Part shown: one piece after another, positions 7,967-17,713 of the stretch
Position numbering within the stretch: the first letter of the stretch is position 1
Layout of the letters: every line of letters begins with the position of its first letter
Assembly: GCA_017469465.1 (NCBI GenBank)
Contig: JAFUGH010000047.1
Span: forward strand, 1-62,798
Direction: 5' to 3'
DNA from: Clostridia bacterium
GTDB lineage: Bacteria > Bacillota > Clostridia > TANB77 > UBA1234
Length of the DNA stretch: 62,798 nt
Program-made: the position numbers and the translations under genes
Notes under the pieces: model-generated
The model's input: only the letters and a program-made list of their open reading frames with translations
The model's database searches: none
Told to the model about the DNA's origin: nothing

Positions 7967-9335
7967 TTAATACTTTACTTGGGTACAAGGAGGTATTAAC
8001 ATGCAAAAAGCAAATCAAAAACATTTAACTTTGTCTGATAGAAACTATATTGAACAAGCATTAAATGCAGGAATGACTTTTAAAGATATTGGTAAATTTC
8101 TATCCAAAGATCCTACTACTATTTCAAAAGAAATTAAGAAACACAGAATAAAAAAAGAGCCTAGTTACCATACTGGATACATTAATATTTGTAAGTACAA
8201 ATACACTTGTAAAAGAAAGAATGTATGTGGGAAAAATTGTAACGGTTTATATGTTCTAAACATTGTTCAAAATGCAATAAATTTTGTAATGAGTTTGAGG
8301 AAGAAGTATGTAATTCCTTGAGCCACGCTCCATTTGTATGCAATTCTTGCCCTACAAAAAGTCCATGCAGACTAGTTAAATATTACTATCGTGCTTTATC
8401 CGCCAATAATCAATATGAAAACACATTGTCTGTTTCTAGACAGGGAATTCACCTTTCTGATGATGAACTTTGTAACCTAGATAATATTGTTTCACCTTTA
8501 ATTAAAAATCGGTCAAACTGTTGCTCATATTTACAAAACACAAGACTTAAAATGTTCTAAATCCACTTTGTATAACTACATAGATAAAAACAAGTTATCT
8601 GTTAGAAACATTGATTTACCTAGAAGAGTTAGATATTCTAAAAAATTGCCAAAAAGAGCAACACCAAAAGACACAAGTATTAGAAAAGGAAGAACTTACG
8701 AAGATTTTCAAAAATATTTAATGGAAAATCCAGATGTACAAATTGTTGAAATGGATACCGTAGAAGGCAAAAAAGGAGGCAAAGTTCTTCTTACAATGCT
8801 ATTCAGAAATTCAAAGTTAATGTTAGCTTTTATTTTGAAAGACAAAACTTCTAATTCTGTATTAAGCATATTTAATTGGCTAGAATCCATTCTAGGTAAT
8901 GCTTTATTTGAAAAAAACTTTTCCTGTTATTCTTACAGATAACGGAAGTGAGTTTTCAAATCCTCATAGTCTTGAATTTAATGATGAAGGTATTGGACGA
9001 ACAAGAATATTTTTTTGCAATCCTGGTGCCTCGTACCAAAAAGGTGCTATTGAGAAAAACCATGAGTTTATCCGCTATGTTATTCCAAAGGGTACTTCTA
9101 TGGACAACTTATCTCAGGCTCAAATAACAAAGCTGATAAACCACATAAACAGCCTAACAAGACCTAGTTTAAACAATTCTACTCCATATGATTTAGCAAG
9201 TATACTACTAGATAAAAAAATACTAAAAAAATTGAATCTCGTAAAGGTTGCAGCCAACGAGATTCAACTCAATAAAAATCTACTAAAGAAAAATTAATTT
9301 AAATTAAATTTTACATATACCCAAGTAAAGTTTAA
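7967..9335 (+). mobile_element. Decayed IS30-family insertion sequence
   Basis: An IS30-type transposase relic is flanked by imperfect inverted repeats: TTAATACTTTACTTGGGTA (7967-7985) and its counterpart TACCCAAGTAAAGTTTAA (9318-9335). A second inverted pair, AAAAGTAAATTCC (7903-7915) and GGAATTTACTTTT (9536-9548), lies outside it, so the true ends are uncertain. No target duplication could be assigned. Confidence 0.65.
8001..9297 (+). pseudogene. IS30-family transposase, three frameshifts
   Basis: The four overlapping fragments join into one IS30 transposase. It has an N-terminal helix-turn-helix (HLTLSDRNYIEQAL...FKDIGKFLSKDPTTISKEIKKH), a cysteine-rich segment and a DDE integrase core. 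The catalytic residues are in VEMDTVEGKKGG, LTDNGSEFSNP and KGAIEKNHEFIRY. The frame breaks near 8250 (one base lost), near 8510 (one base gained) and in an A run near 8911-8917 (one base gained). Restoring these gives a normal protein, so the decay is recent or partly a sequencing artefact. A GGAGG ribosome binding site precedes the first ATG. Confidence 0.9.
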
Positions 9336-9473
9336 GTTAAAACTGCATTCTCAAGCGAGTGGAATTTATTTTAAAAAATTTTATACCAGTCGCTTGTTTG
9401 CCATGCAATTTTTTAAAATTTTTCTTTATGTTTACTCTATTTTAACATACTTTGAGGTAAAAATGCAAAAGAA

Positions 9474-9513
9474 AAAGAGAAAAATTCATTGATTTAATGG
9501 ACTTTTCTCTTAG
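9474..9513. terminator. Terminator-like hairpin
   Basis: AAGAGAAAAATTCATT pairs imperfectly with AATGGACTTTTCTCTT around a 5-nt loop. Confidence 0.5.
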
Positions 9514-9595
9514 ATTAGTAAATTCAGCTAAAAATGGAATTTACTTTTATACTTAACCTATTGTTAAAAAATTTTCTAAGAGTTTAATAAAAATC

Positions 9596-9643
9596 AATAA
9601 AGCCAATTTCATGAATATAAAAGTTTATGAGGTTGGCTTTATT
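9596..9643. terminator. Terminator-like hairpin
   Basis: ATAAAGCCAA and TTGGCTTTAT form the stem, extended by CATGA/TATGA-type pairing inside, with A and T runs on both sides. Confidence 0.55.
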
Positions 9644-9780
9644 TGTGTATTTATTGAAGAAAATTTAACCCCAAAATATCATCTTTAAGTTACCTACTTA
9701 AAGATGGAAAATTGACATAATTATATACTTGAAAATGAAAATTTTTAATATGCTAATGGGGACGGAGTTTTGGCAGTTTT

Positions 9781-9820
9781 TAAAAGAAGTTATCTCAATT
9801 ATAAGAATAGCTTCTTTTTA
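9781..9820. terminator. Terminator-like hairpin
   Basis: AAAAGAAGTTAT pairs with ATAGCTTCTTTTT. It lies next to a GGGGACGG relic. Confidence 0.55.
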
Positions 9821-9866
9821 CCGTTATAATAGTAATGTTTAAAAATTGTATTTTACAACTGGAGAC

Positions 9867-9894
9867 TTTACAAACAAAATCCTTAATGTATAAT
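9867..9894 (+). promoter_or_regulatory. Sigma-A-like promoter for the HD hydrolase gene
   Basis: TTTACA (9867-9872) and a perfect TATAAT (9889-9894) are separated by 16 bp, 70 bases before the start codon. Confidence 0.65.
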
Positions 9895-9963
9895 TGTAAT
9901 ATGATATGAGGTATATAACCAAAAATAGACATTATAAAATTATTATTAGAGGAGAACAGCAAC

Positions 9964-10596
9964 ATGAATGATAGTATTATTAAATTCTATATGATTTGTA
10001 ATAGATTAAAGGAGAAAATTAGAACAGGATGGCAAGAAATAGAGATTTCAGCTGACCGATTAGAATCAGTAGCAGAACATATCTATGGCTGTTTGATTTT
10101 AGCGATTGCTATGGATAGTGAATATCATTTAAATTTGGATATGTATAAAGTCCTAAAAATGCTTACATTACACGAATTGGAAGAAACAATTATGAAAGAT
10201 TTTACGATAAGAGATAATATTACACGTGAGCAAAAAAATGAATTGGGAAGGAAATGTGTAATTGAAGTAACTGATGGGTTAATCAAACAAAATGAAATTG
10301 TTGCGTTATTGGATGAGTTTAATGCACATCAAACGAAAGAATCTATTTTTTGCTATCATATTGACAAAATCGAATGTGATTTTCAAGCAAAGCTTTATGA
10401 TTTAAAAGGATATTTTAAATTAGAAAAAGCACTGGAGGATATTCAGTATTATGGTGAGAAGGGAAATGCAATTAAAGAAAAAGTACGTACCGCAAGTGAT
10501 GTGTGGATTGAGTATGATAAGCAATTATATGAAGATGATCAAATGTTTCATACTTTAATTGAAGATATTCAAGGACTACAACAAGATCAGAATTAA
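9964..10596 (+). CDS. HD-domain hydrolase, YfbR-like
   Basis: This 210-residue soluble protein has the HD phosphohydrolase fold, close in pattern to YfbR-type 5'-deoxynucleotidases (HD_3 group). RLESVAEH (32-39) carries the first metal-binding His. HELEETIMKDF (70-80) is the position of the HD dyad, here His-Glu instead of His-Asp. HIDKIECDFQAKLYD (132-146) supplies the last acidic residues. Substrate specificity cannot be read from the sequence. It has its own promoter (9867-9894), a GAGGAG ribosome binding site and a terminator behind it, so it is probably monocistronic. Confidence 0.8.
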   Translation: MNDSIIKFYMICNRLKEKIRTGWQEIEISADRLESVAEHIYGCLILAIAMDSEYHLNLDMYKVLKMLTLHELEETIMKDFTIRDNITREQKNELGRKCVIEVTDGLIKQNEIVALLDEFNAHQTKESIFCYHIDKIECDFQAKLYDLKGYFKLEKALEDIQYYGEKGNAIKEKVRTASDVWIEYDKQLYEDDQMFHTLIEDIQGLQQDQN

Positions 10597-10630
10597 GCAA
10601 TAAATTCTTTATTTTCAAAAAAAAATAACC

Positions 10631-10660
10631 AAAAAGAGCTATGTACACATGGCTCTTTTT
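10631..10660 (+). terminator. Terminator of the HD hydrolase gene
   Basis: AAAAAGAGCTATGT pairs with ACATGGCTCTTTTT around a 2-nt loop. It ends about 30 bases before the priA start. Confidence 0.85.
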
Positions 10661-10690
10661 ATGATATGATTGTAGCGAAAAGGAGTCAAA

Positions 10691-12872
10691 ATGATAGCAG
10701 AGATTATTGTAAATTCAAGTAGTAATGAACTAAATAGAGTTTTTGATTATAGCATTCCTGAGCGGAATTGAGATAAAAATTGGTATGCGTGTTTTGGTGC
10801 CGTTTGCAAGACGTAAGCAGCCTGAAATTGGGTATGTGATTGGAATAAAGAAATCATCAGAGTATGAGTGTAAGCCTATTGTAAGAGTAGTGGATCAAGT
10901 TTTTGATGATAAGCGTTTTGAACTTGCAAAGTATGTTTCAGATAGATATTTTTGTACATTAGGAGATAGTTTGAAACTTTTAGTCCCACCTGGTACTGGT
11001 AAAGATGTGGACAATGTAAAATCTAAGACGGAAAGATGGGTTAGACTGAATAGCATAGAAAATATTGATTTATCGAAGATTAAGTCGGATAAGCAACTTC
11101 GTGTAATTCATTTTTTAATGGACAATATAGAAGCACCAGCAATTGAAGTGATGGAGTTTACTGATGTTACAAGAGATGTATTTACCTCACTTCAAAAAAA
11201 AGGCATTATAAGTTTTGAAACAAAAGAAGTAATTCGTAATCCTTTTTATAATAAAAATATAGAAAAGAGTACGAAGTTAGCTTTAACTGATGAACAAAAG
11301 AATGCGCTAGAGAATATTGATATTAATAAGTTTGATAAATATTTATTATATGGAGTAACTGGAAGCGGAAAAACGGAAGTGTATTTGCAACTAATTAAAA
11401 AAGTGTTAAACGAGGGTAAAACAGCTTTAATGTTGGTACCTGAAATATCACTTACACCACAAATTACAGATAGATTTATTGGAAGATTTGGAAAAATCGT
11501 GGCAATACTACATAGTAGACTTTCGATTGGTGAAAGATATGATGAGTGGAAGAGAATTAACGAAGGCAAGGCGAAGATTGTAATAGGGGCACGTAGTGCT
11601 ATTTTTGCACCACTGAAAGATATTGGAGTAGTTATCATAGACGAGGAGCATGATAGTTCTTATAAGTCCGAAATGAATCCTAAATATGATACAAAAGAAG
11701 TAGGCGAATTCTTGTCAAAAATGTACAATGCACCACTTATTTTGGGCAGTGCAACGCCTGATGTTAGAACATATTATGAGGCTAAAAATGGTGAGATTAA
11801 ATTATTAGAATTAAAAAAACGTGTTTCTCATTTTGGTTTACCTGACATTAAAGTTGTAGATATGAGAGAAGAGCTAGCAACCGGAAATAGAACAATTTTC
11901 AGTAGGCTATTATATCATGAATTAAACAAGAACATCGAAAATAAAGAGCAATCAATGCTGTTTTTAAATAGACGTGGGTATTCCACATTTATCATGTGCA
12001 GAGATTGTGGATATGTTGTCAAGTGTGAAAAATGTGAAGTTTCCATGACATATCACTTGAATGAAAATAGACTAATATGTCATTATTGTGGTAGAACACT
12101 GAACCCACCAACAGTTTGTCCATCTTGTGAAAGTAAGAATATTCGTTATTTTGGAAGTGGTACACAAAAGGTTGAACAAGAAATAAAAAAATATCTACCT
12201 AATGCTTCAATTATAAGGATGGATGTAGATACAACTAGGACTAAAAATGCACATGAAAAGATATTGTACGACTTTAAAAATAAAAATATTGATATATTAT
12301 TAGGGACTCAAATGATAACCAAAGGGCATGACTTTGAAAATGTTACTTTAGTAGGCGTTTTGGCGGCAGATAGCTCAATGAATATTAGCGATTATAGAGC
12401 TAGTGAAAGAACTTTTCAGTTACTTACCCAAGCGATAGGTAGAAGTGGAAGAGGCTCCAAAAAAGGAAGAGCCATTATTCAAACTTATATGCCTGAAGAA
12501 TTCAGCATCATTACCGCAAAAGAGCAAGATTTTGAAAAATTTTACAATGTTGAAATAAATATTCGAGAAAAGTTGAATTGTCCACCGTTTTGCGATATAA
12601 TTATTGGTGTGTTAAGCGGAAGTGATGAAGAGGCAGTTAAGTCTGATGCTATCTTATTTCATGATATCTTTTCTAAATTTTTTAAGACATTTAAACCTAT
12701 GCCAGCTCCTATTTCAAAAATAAATGGGGAATATAGGTGGAGAATTATCATAAAAGAAAAATTAGATGAAGATAAGAGAAAACAATTAAAGAAATGTTTA
12801 GCTGAATTTTTCGCAAATCACAATACCAAAATAAAGTTGAATTTTGACATAAATCCCAATAATATGAATTGA
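10691..12872 (+). CDS. priA: Primosomal protein N' (PriA helicase), frameshifted near the start
   Basis: PriA restarts stalled replication forks. The natural start is ATG 10691 (MIAEIIVNSSSNELNRVFDY, ribosome binding site AAAGGAG), but this frame stops 27 codons in, at about 10769-10771. The rest of the protein continues in another frame (GIEIKIGMRVLVPFARRK). Removing one base near 10762-10766 restores a normal PriA of about 727 residues. The downstream part is complete: Walker A GVTGSGKTEVY, Walker B DEEHDSSYK, and the zinc-binding CRDCGYVVKCEKC...CHYCG...CPSC cluster. Starts at TTG 10743 or ATG 10782 would lose part of the DNA-binding domain. It heads priA-def-fmt. Confidence 0.9.
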
Positions 12873-12894
12873 AACTGAAAGGTGAGAAATTAGA

Positions 12895-13368
12895 ATGGCA
12901 ATTAGAGAAATTAGAGAAGAAGGAGATCCAATCCTTCGAAAAAAATCTAGAGAGATTGAAGTAATAGATGATAGAATTCTTCAACTGTTAGATGATATGT
13001 ATGATACATTAAAAGCTTCAAAAGATGGTGTAGGGCTTGCAGCACCACAAGTAGGAGTCTTGAAACGTGCAATTGTAGTTGATTTAAGTGAAGAGGGGGG
13101 AGAAGGTCCACTAAAACTTATTAATCCAAAGATTGTGAAAGCAAAAGGAGAACAAGTATGCCGAGAAGGATGTTTAAGTGTTCCTGGACTTTTAGGAGAT
13201 GTGACTAGACCAGCTGAGGTTGTTGTTGAAGCTTTAAATGAAAAGGGAGAGCACATTAAATTAAAAGCAAAAGAAATTTTGGCAGTGGTCCTATGTCATG
13301 AGATTGATCATTTAGATGGAGTACTTTTTGTAGATAAGGCTACTGAGTTCTACGATGCTGAAGAGTAA
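12895..13368 (+). CDS. def: Peptide deformylase
   Basis: Peptide deformylase removes the formyl group from new polypeptides. The 157-residue protein has all three family motifs: [10 protein letters not shown] (45-54), EGCLSVPG with metal ligand Cys93, and HEIDHLDG with His135, Glu136 and His139. It follows priA by 22 bases and precedes fmt, the usual pairing of formylation and deformylation genes. The ATG has an AGGTGAGA ribosome binding site. Confidence 0.97.
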   Translation: MAIREIREEGDPILRKKSREIEVIDDRILQLLDDMYDTLKASKDGVGLAAPQVGVLKRAIVVDLSEEGGEGPLKLINPKIVKAKGEQVCREGCLSVPGLLGDVTRPAEVVVEALNEKGEHIKLKAKEILAVVLCHEIDHLDGVLFVDKATEFYDAEE

Positions 13369-13433
13369 TATTGGCAAATCTTTTGACAATTTCATTGTTC
13401 AACGAATAGATAATTAAAAGGTGATGATAGTTA

Positions 13434-14375
13434 ATGAATATCGTTTTTATGGGAACTCCAGATTTTGCAGTGGAGGCACTTGCAAAAATTTTTGAATCTG
13501 GACACAATGTTCAAGCTGTTGTTTCGCAGCCAGACAAACCTTCTGGAAGAGGGATGAAGCTTCTTCCAACACCAGTAAAAGAATATGCTTTGAGTAAAAA
13601 TTTAAAAGTATATCAACCTGCAAAAATTAAAAATAATGAAGAATTTATAAGTGAAATAAAAGCCTTAAAACCAGATGTAATAGTAGTTGTTGCTTATGGA
13701 AAACTATTACCACAGGAAATTTTAGACATACCTAAATATGGCTGTATTAATGTTCATGGCTCTCTACTTCCTAAGTATAGAGGCTCTGCACCAATTCAAT
13801 GGGCAATTATTAATGGTGAAGAAAAAACTGGAATTACTACAATGTACATGAGTGAGGGCATGGACACGGGAGATATGATTTTAAAACAAGAAGTTATGAT
13901 TGAAAATGATGATACGTATGGAACATTATATGAAAAATTAAAAAAAGTCGGTGGCAAATTGATTCTTGAGACTCTTGAAAAAATTGCAGATGGATTAATT
14001 CCAAGAGAAAAGCAATCAGATGATTTTTCAATTGCACCAATGATAGAAAAGTCATTAGGAAATATTAATTGGAATAAATCAGCAATAGAAATAAGAAATT
14101 TAATAAGAGGATTAAACCCAATGCCTGGTGCATACACAAATTTAGATAGTCAAAAAATGAAGATATGGGCAGCTGATTTAGTACCAGATATCATTGAAAA
14201 TGATATGCTCCCAGGTACTGTGATAAAGGCAGATTCAAAAGAAGGTTTGTTTGTGTCTACGGGGGATGGAGTATTAAGAATAACTGAATTGCAAATGCCA
14301 AATGCGAAGAAAATGTTAGCAACTGATTATTTAAGAGGCAATATAGTAGAAATTGGAAGTATATTATATCAATAA
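13434..14375 (+). CDS. fmt: Methionyl-tRNA formyltransferase
   Basis: This enzyme formylates initiator Met-tRNA using 10-formyl-tetrahydrofolate. The 313-residue protein has the formyltransferase core with catalytic Asn106 and His108 (NVHGSLLPKYRGSAP) and Asp144 (GMDTGDM), then the smaller C-terminal tRNA-binding domain from about 205. It lies 65 bases after def. No terminator separates it from the following asp23 gene. Confidence 0.97.
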   Translation: MNIVFMGTPDFAVEALAKIFESGHNVQAVVSQPDKPSGRGMKLLPTPVKEYALSKNLKVYQPAKIKNNEEFISEIKALKPDVIVVVAYGKLLPQEILDIPKYGCINVHGSLLPKYRGSAPIQWAIINGEEKTGITTMYMSEGMDTGDMILKQEVMIENDDTYGTLYEKLKKVGGKLILETLEKIADGLIPREKQSDDFSIAPMIEKSLGNINWNKSAIEIRNLIRGLNPMPGAYTNLDSQKMKIWAADLVPDIIENDMLPGTVIKADSKEGLFVSTGDGVLRITELQMPNAKKMLATDYLRGNIVEIGSILYQ

Positions 14376-14427
14376 ATGTTGAGTAGGATTTTAAAAAATT
14401 TTTTATAAAGAGAAAGGAGCGTTTATT

Positions 14428-14865
14428 ATGAGTGAAAATGAAGTTTCAGGGGAAGTTATCGAGGTGAAAGAAACTGAGATAAATGGTATTAAAATTTCTG
14501 AAGAAGTTGTTGCACAAATAGCTGGTAAGGCTGCATCAGAAGTATCAGGTGTTGCAGGTATGAGTGGAGGAATTGTTGGAGGACTATCTGAAATGCTTGG
14601 CGGTAAGAAAAATTTTTCAAAAGGTGTAAAAGTTCAAGTTGGTGAAAAAGAAACAACAATTGATTTATTTATTATTGTTGAATATGGTGCAAGAATTCCT
14701 GACATTGCATGGGAGATTCAAAATAAAGTAAAAACAGTTGTTGAAAACATGACAGGCTTAAAAGTAGTAGACATTAATATTCATGTTCAAGGATTAAATA
14801 TTGCTAAGGAAGAAAAGAAAGATACTTCAGTAGAAAGTGGAGAACAGGCAGAAAGCAAAGAATAA
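14428..14865 (+). CDS. Asp23/Gls24 family envelope stress protein
   Basis: The 145-residue protein has the Asp23/Gls24 domain. Recognisable stretches are ISEEVVAQIAGKAASEVSGV (27-46) and the later DLFIIVEYGARIPDIAWEIQ and VVDINIHVQGL segments. The tail is short and acidic. In other Firmicutes Asp23 sits under the membrane, bound to AmaP, and is linked to envelope stress. Here an AmaP-like gene and a DUF2273-type gene follow at once, so the whole cluster is conserved. AAAGGAG precedes the ATG. Confidence 0.92.
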   Translation: MSENEVSGEVIEVKETEINGIKISEEVVAQIAGKAASEVSGVAGMSGGIVGGLSEMLGGKKNFSKGVKVQVGEKETTIDLFIIVEYGARIPDIAWEIQNKVKTVVENMTGLKVVDINIHVQGLNIAKEEKKDTSVESGEQAESKE

Positions 14866-14908
14866 AATGTAGTTTGATTCTAGATAAAAAAGAAAGGATA
14901 TGATAGTC

Positions 14909-15607
14909 ATGAAATTGATAGATAGACTAATTAATTTTATATTTTCACTTGTAATGTTAGTACTTTCACTTGTTGTTTTACTTGTCATTTTTAATTTTAT
15001 TGATAGTAATTATATTAATGGATTAATCAACGATTATGTATGGAGTAAAGATTATAGACTTATAGTAATTATTACAAGCTTTATCGTATTCTTAGCAGGT
15101 TTAAAAACAACCATTTTCTTATCTGATTTTAAGAAGAGGAGAAAGATTCCTATCATGGTAAGTTCTGAAAATGGAAGTGTTCAAATTGCACAAGAAACAA
15201 TTGAGAGCACAGCAAAGGCGGTTGCGCGTACACATGAAGAAGTAAAAGATGTTAATGTTAAAATGATAAATAAAAATAAGGGCGTTGACATTTATATGTC
15301 AATATTAGTTGTGCAGGATACTAATATTAGAACTATCACTCGACAAATACAAGAAGAGGTAAAAGAAAAGGTTCACGAAACAACAGGAGTATTAGTATTA
15401 AATACTGACATAAAGGTAAAAAATATTGTTGAGAAGAATAAAAAGATAGTTGCAACAGCTAATGAGCCTTTAGTAGTTAAAGGAAAGCTTAAAGAAGTTG
15501 AAACTGAAACAGCTCAAGAAACTACGAGTGAAGTTACTGAAGAAGTGAAAGAACAAGAAAATAAAAACATAGAAGAAGTTACGTCAACTAATGAAGAAAA
15601 TGTGTAG
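14909..15607 (+). CDS. amaP: AmaP-like membrane anchor for Asp23
   Basis: Two N-terminal membrane segments (about 8-29 and 48-72) are followed by a cytoplasmic Asp23-related region (SSENGSVQIAQETIESTAKAV...VHETTGVLVLNTDIKVKNI) and a Glu/Thr-rich tail. This is the layout of AmaP, which anchors Asp23 to the membrane. I chose ATG 14909 (232 aa) because AAAGGA at 14893-14898 is too close to the ATG at 14900. It lies directly after the asp23 gene. Confidence 0.85.
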   Translation: MKLIDRLINFIFSLVMLVLSLVVLLVIFNFIDSNYINGLINDYVWSKDYRLIVIITSFIVFLAGLKTTIFLSDFKKRRKIPIMVSSENGSVQIAQETIESTAKAVARTHEEVKDVNVKMINKNKGVDIYMSILVVQDTNIRTITRQIQEEVKEKVHETTGVLVLNTDIKVKNIVEKNKKIVATANEPLVVKGKLKEVETETAQETTSEVTEEVKEQENKNIEEVTSTNEENV

Positions 15608-15659
15608 AGTAGTATATGTCCAGAATAATAAATAGTTTTTGAGGGGGCGAAGCAAAATT

Positions 15660-15872
15660 ATGAACGATAATAAAATTGTAAATTTTATTGGAAAATTTGG
15701 CGGCATGATTATAGGTGTTTTAATTGGATTAATTATTTTTAATTTTTCATTCTTATATGAGTTCTTTAGATTTTTATTAGTTGTTGGAATTTGTGCGTGG
15801 CTCGGAAATTATTTCCAAAAGAATAAATCTATAGTTAAAGATTTTTTGAAGAATCTTATTGAAAAAATGTAG
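15660..15872 (+). CDS. Small membrane protein, DUF2273-like
   Basis: A 70-residue protein with two closely spaced hydrophobic segments (GGMIIGVLIGLIIFNFSFLY and FFRFLLVVGICAWLGNYF) and a basic tail. Size, topology and position after asp23-amaP match the DUF2273 family found in these clusters. The ATG at 15660 has GAGGGGG upstream; an upstream in-frame TTG (15639) would overlap that site. Confidence 0.8.
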   Translation: MNDNKIVNFIGKFGGMIIGVLIGLIIFNFSFLYEFFRFLLVVGICAWLGNYFQKNKSIVKDFLKNLIEKM

Positions 15873-15881
15873 GAAAAAATA

Positions 15882-16049
15882 ATGAAAAAAGTATATATTG
15901 ATTTAGCAATTGCTGTAGTATGTATTTTCTTAATATTGAAACACACGGTATTGTTCTTAGTGACTGCAGGAATAATAGTAGCAGTATGTTTTTTTGTGTT
16001 TGACGATAAAAAAGAAATAAAAGATAAAATGGCACAATTTTATAGATAA
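15882..16049 (+). CDS. Tiny hydrophobic protein, 55 aa
   Basis: A 55-codon ORF has AGGA 7 bases before its ATG, next to the stop of the DUF2273-like gene. Its product has a long hydrophobic core (LAIAVVCIFLILKHTVLFLV, then TAGIIVAVCFFVF) and a charged C-terminus. Its stop codon overlaps the next in-frame ATG at 16049, and nusB starts 18 bases later, so it fits neatly into the operon. It probably is a one- or two-pass membrane peptide of the Asp23/AmaP cluster. Confidence 0.6.
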   Translation: MKKVYIDLAIAVVCIFLILKHTVLFLVTAGIIVAVCFFVFDDKKEIKDKMAQFYR

Positions 16050-16066
16050 TGATTGGAGAAAAAATT

Positions 16067-16495
16067 ATGAGTAGAAAAACAGCTAGAGAAGTAGCTTTTA
16101 AAATTATATTTGCATCAAATTTTCAAAATGAAGAGATAACTCCTGAGGATATGCTAGACGCATTATTAAAAGAAACTGAAAATCATGATGATGTTAATAG
16201 TGAGGATATGAATTATGTTAAAGATGTAGTTCATGGGGTATATGCCAACATGGATAAGTTAGATGATTTAATTAAAGAGCACTTAAAGGGTTGGACAATG
16301 GATAGAATTTGTAAAACAGATTTAGCAATTTTAAGACTTGCTATTTATGAGATTTTGCATAGAGATGATATTCCATATAAAGTTACTGTGAATGAAGCAG
16401 TTGAACTTGCAAAATCTTTTAGTGAAGATAATTCACCATCATTTGTGAATGGAATATTAGCTGAAATAATTAATGCGGAGGGAATGAATGAATAG
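16067..16495 (+). CDS. nusB: Transcription antitermination factor NusB
   Basis: NusB binds boxA RNA with NusE (ribosomal protein S10) in antitermination complexes on rRNA operons. The 142-residue all-helical protein starts SRKTAREVAFKIIFASNF and ends with the family block KVTVNEAVELAKSFSEDNSPSFVNGIL. I chose ATG 16067, which has TTGGAGA upstream; ATG 16049 overlaps the preceding stop codon. It overlaps xseA by 8 bases, indicating translational coupling. Confidence 0.95.
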   Translation: MSRKTAREVAFKIIFASNFQNEEITPEDMLDALLKETENHDDVNSEDMNYVKDVVHGVYANMDKLDDLIKEHLKGWTMDRICKTDLAILRLAIYEILHRDDIPYKVTVNEAVELAKSFSEDNSPSFVNGILAEIINAEGMNE

Positions 16496-17690
16496 ACCTG
16501 AGCCAATGACAGTTTCGAAACTGAATAATTATATTAAAGAAATTATTGATGGTGACGAAATGCTAAATAATGTTTATATTAAAGGTGAGCTTTCGAATTT
16601 TAAAAAGCATTATAGTGGTCATCTTTATTTTACATTAAAAGATGAAACATCTCTTATAAAATGTGTTATGTTTAAATCTTATACTAGTTATTTAAGATTT
16701 GAACCTAAAGATGGAATGAGTGTTGTTATTTTAGGAAGTGTTTCTGTTTTTGAAAGAGATGGCGTTTATCAAATTTATGCAAAAGGTATGGAACCAGATG
16801 GAATGGGAGCCTTATATACTGCATATGAACAATTAAAAGAAAAATTGGAAGAAGAAGGGCTGTTCGATCAAAAGTATAAAAAGACAATTCCAGTTTTACC
16901 TAAGGCTATTGGTGTTGTTACTTCAAAGACAGGGGCTGTCATTAGGGATATTATTAATGTTACTACTCGTAGATTTCCGAATGTTAACATTAAATTGTAC
17001 CCAGCAGCTGTTCAGGGATCAGGAGCGGCGGAGACTATTGTAAAAGGAATAGAGTATTTTAATCGTGAAAAAAATGTTGATACAATTATTATAGGTAGAG
17101 GTGGAGGTTCACTAGAAGATTTATGGCCTTTTAATGAAGAAATTACTGCAAGAGCAATATTTCATTCAGAACTACCAATTATTTCGGCAGTTGGTCACGA
17201 AACTGATTTTACAATTTCAGATTTTGTCGCGGATTTAAGGGCACCTACACCATCTGCTGCAGGTGAACTTGCTGTTCCTGACATTTTAGAAGTTAGATGG
17301 AAAATGGAAAATATTAATAAAAGACTTGCAAATTCATTGCGTCAAAAAGTTGAAAAAATGAGGGAAAAATATTCATTAGTTGCCAATAGTAAGGTGCTTA
17401 AAAATCCTTATGACATCATTCAGCAAAATATGTTAAAATGTGATAGTACAATAAAATCGTTAGAAAATATATTTAGCTTGAAAATAAAAGATGAAAATAT
17501 TAAACTTGTTGGACTTGCATCCCGACTAGACAATCTAAGCCCTTTAAAAACAATGATTAGAGGTTATTCAATAGTAGAAGATAAAAAAGGAAATGTTATT
17601 AAATCCATACATTCAGTCAAAATAGGTGATGAAGTATCAATTAGAGTGAATGATGGCAAGATAGTGACGAATGTACTATCTACGAATTAA
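16488..17690 (+). CDS. xseA: Exodeoxyribonuclease VII large subunit
   Basis: The large subunit of exonuclease VII degrades single-stranded DNA to oligonucleotides. The 400-residue protein has an N-terminal OB-fold (VYIKGELSNFKKHYSGHLYF), then the catalytic region (VVTSKTGAVIRDIINVTTRR, IIGRGGGSLEDLWPFNEE, SAVGHETDFTISDFVADLRA, PTPSAAGELA) and a long helical C-terminus. It overlaps nusB by 8 bases and precedes xseB by 23. Confidence 0.96.
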   Translation: MNRPEPMTVSKLNNYIKEIIDGDEMLNNVYIKGELSNFKKHYSGHLYFTLKDETSLIKCVMFKSYTSYLRFEPKDGMSVVILGSVSVFERDGVYQIYAKGMEPDGMGALYTAYEQLKEKLEEEGLFDQKYKKTIPVLPKAIGVVTSKTGAVIRDIINVTTRRFPNVNIKLYPAAVQGSGAAETIVKGIEYFNREKNVDTIIIGRGGGSLEDLWPFNEEITARAIFHSELPIISAVGHETDFTISDFVADLRAPTPSAAGELAVPDILEVRWKMENINKRLANSLRQKVEKMREKYSLVANSKVLKNPYDIIQQNMLKCDSTIKSLENIFSLKIKDENIKLVGLASRLDNLSPLKTMIRGYSIVEDKKGNVIKSIHSVKIGDEVSIRVNDGKIVTNVLSTN

Positions 17691-17713
17691 AAAGGTAAAG
17701 GAATGAAGCGATT

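Larger units (their letters stand above)
9298..9963. other. Intergenic region with several terminator hairpins
   Basis: No gene is visible in these 666 bases. They hold the right end of the IS30 element, three terminator-like hairpins (9474-9513, 9596-9643, 9781-9820), a GGGGACGGAGTTTTGGC relic of the giant palindrome family at about 9758, and a promoter for the next gene (9867-9894). Confidence 0.6.

Noticed and set aside
10743..12872. priA starting at TTG 10743 as the natural gene
   Set aside because: The conserved N-terminus MIAEIIVNSSSNELNRVFDY with a ribosome binding site lies just upstream in another frame, so a frameshift explains it better.
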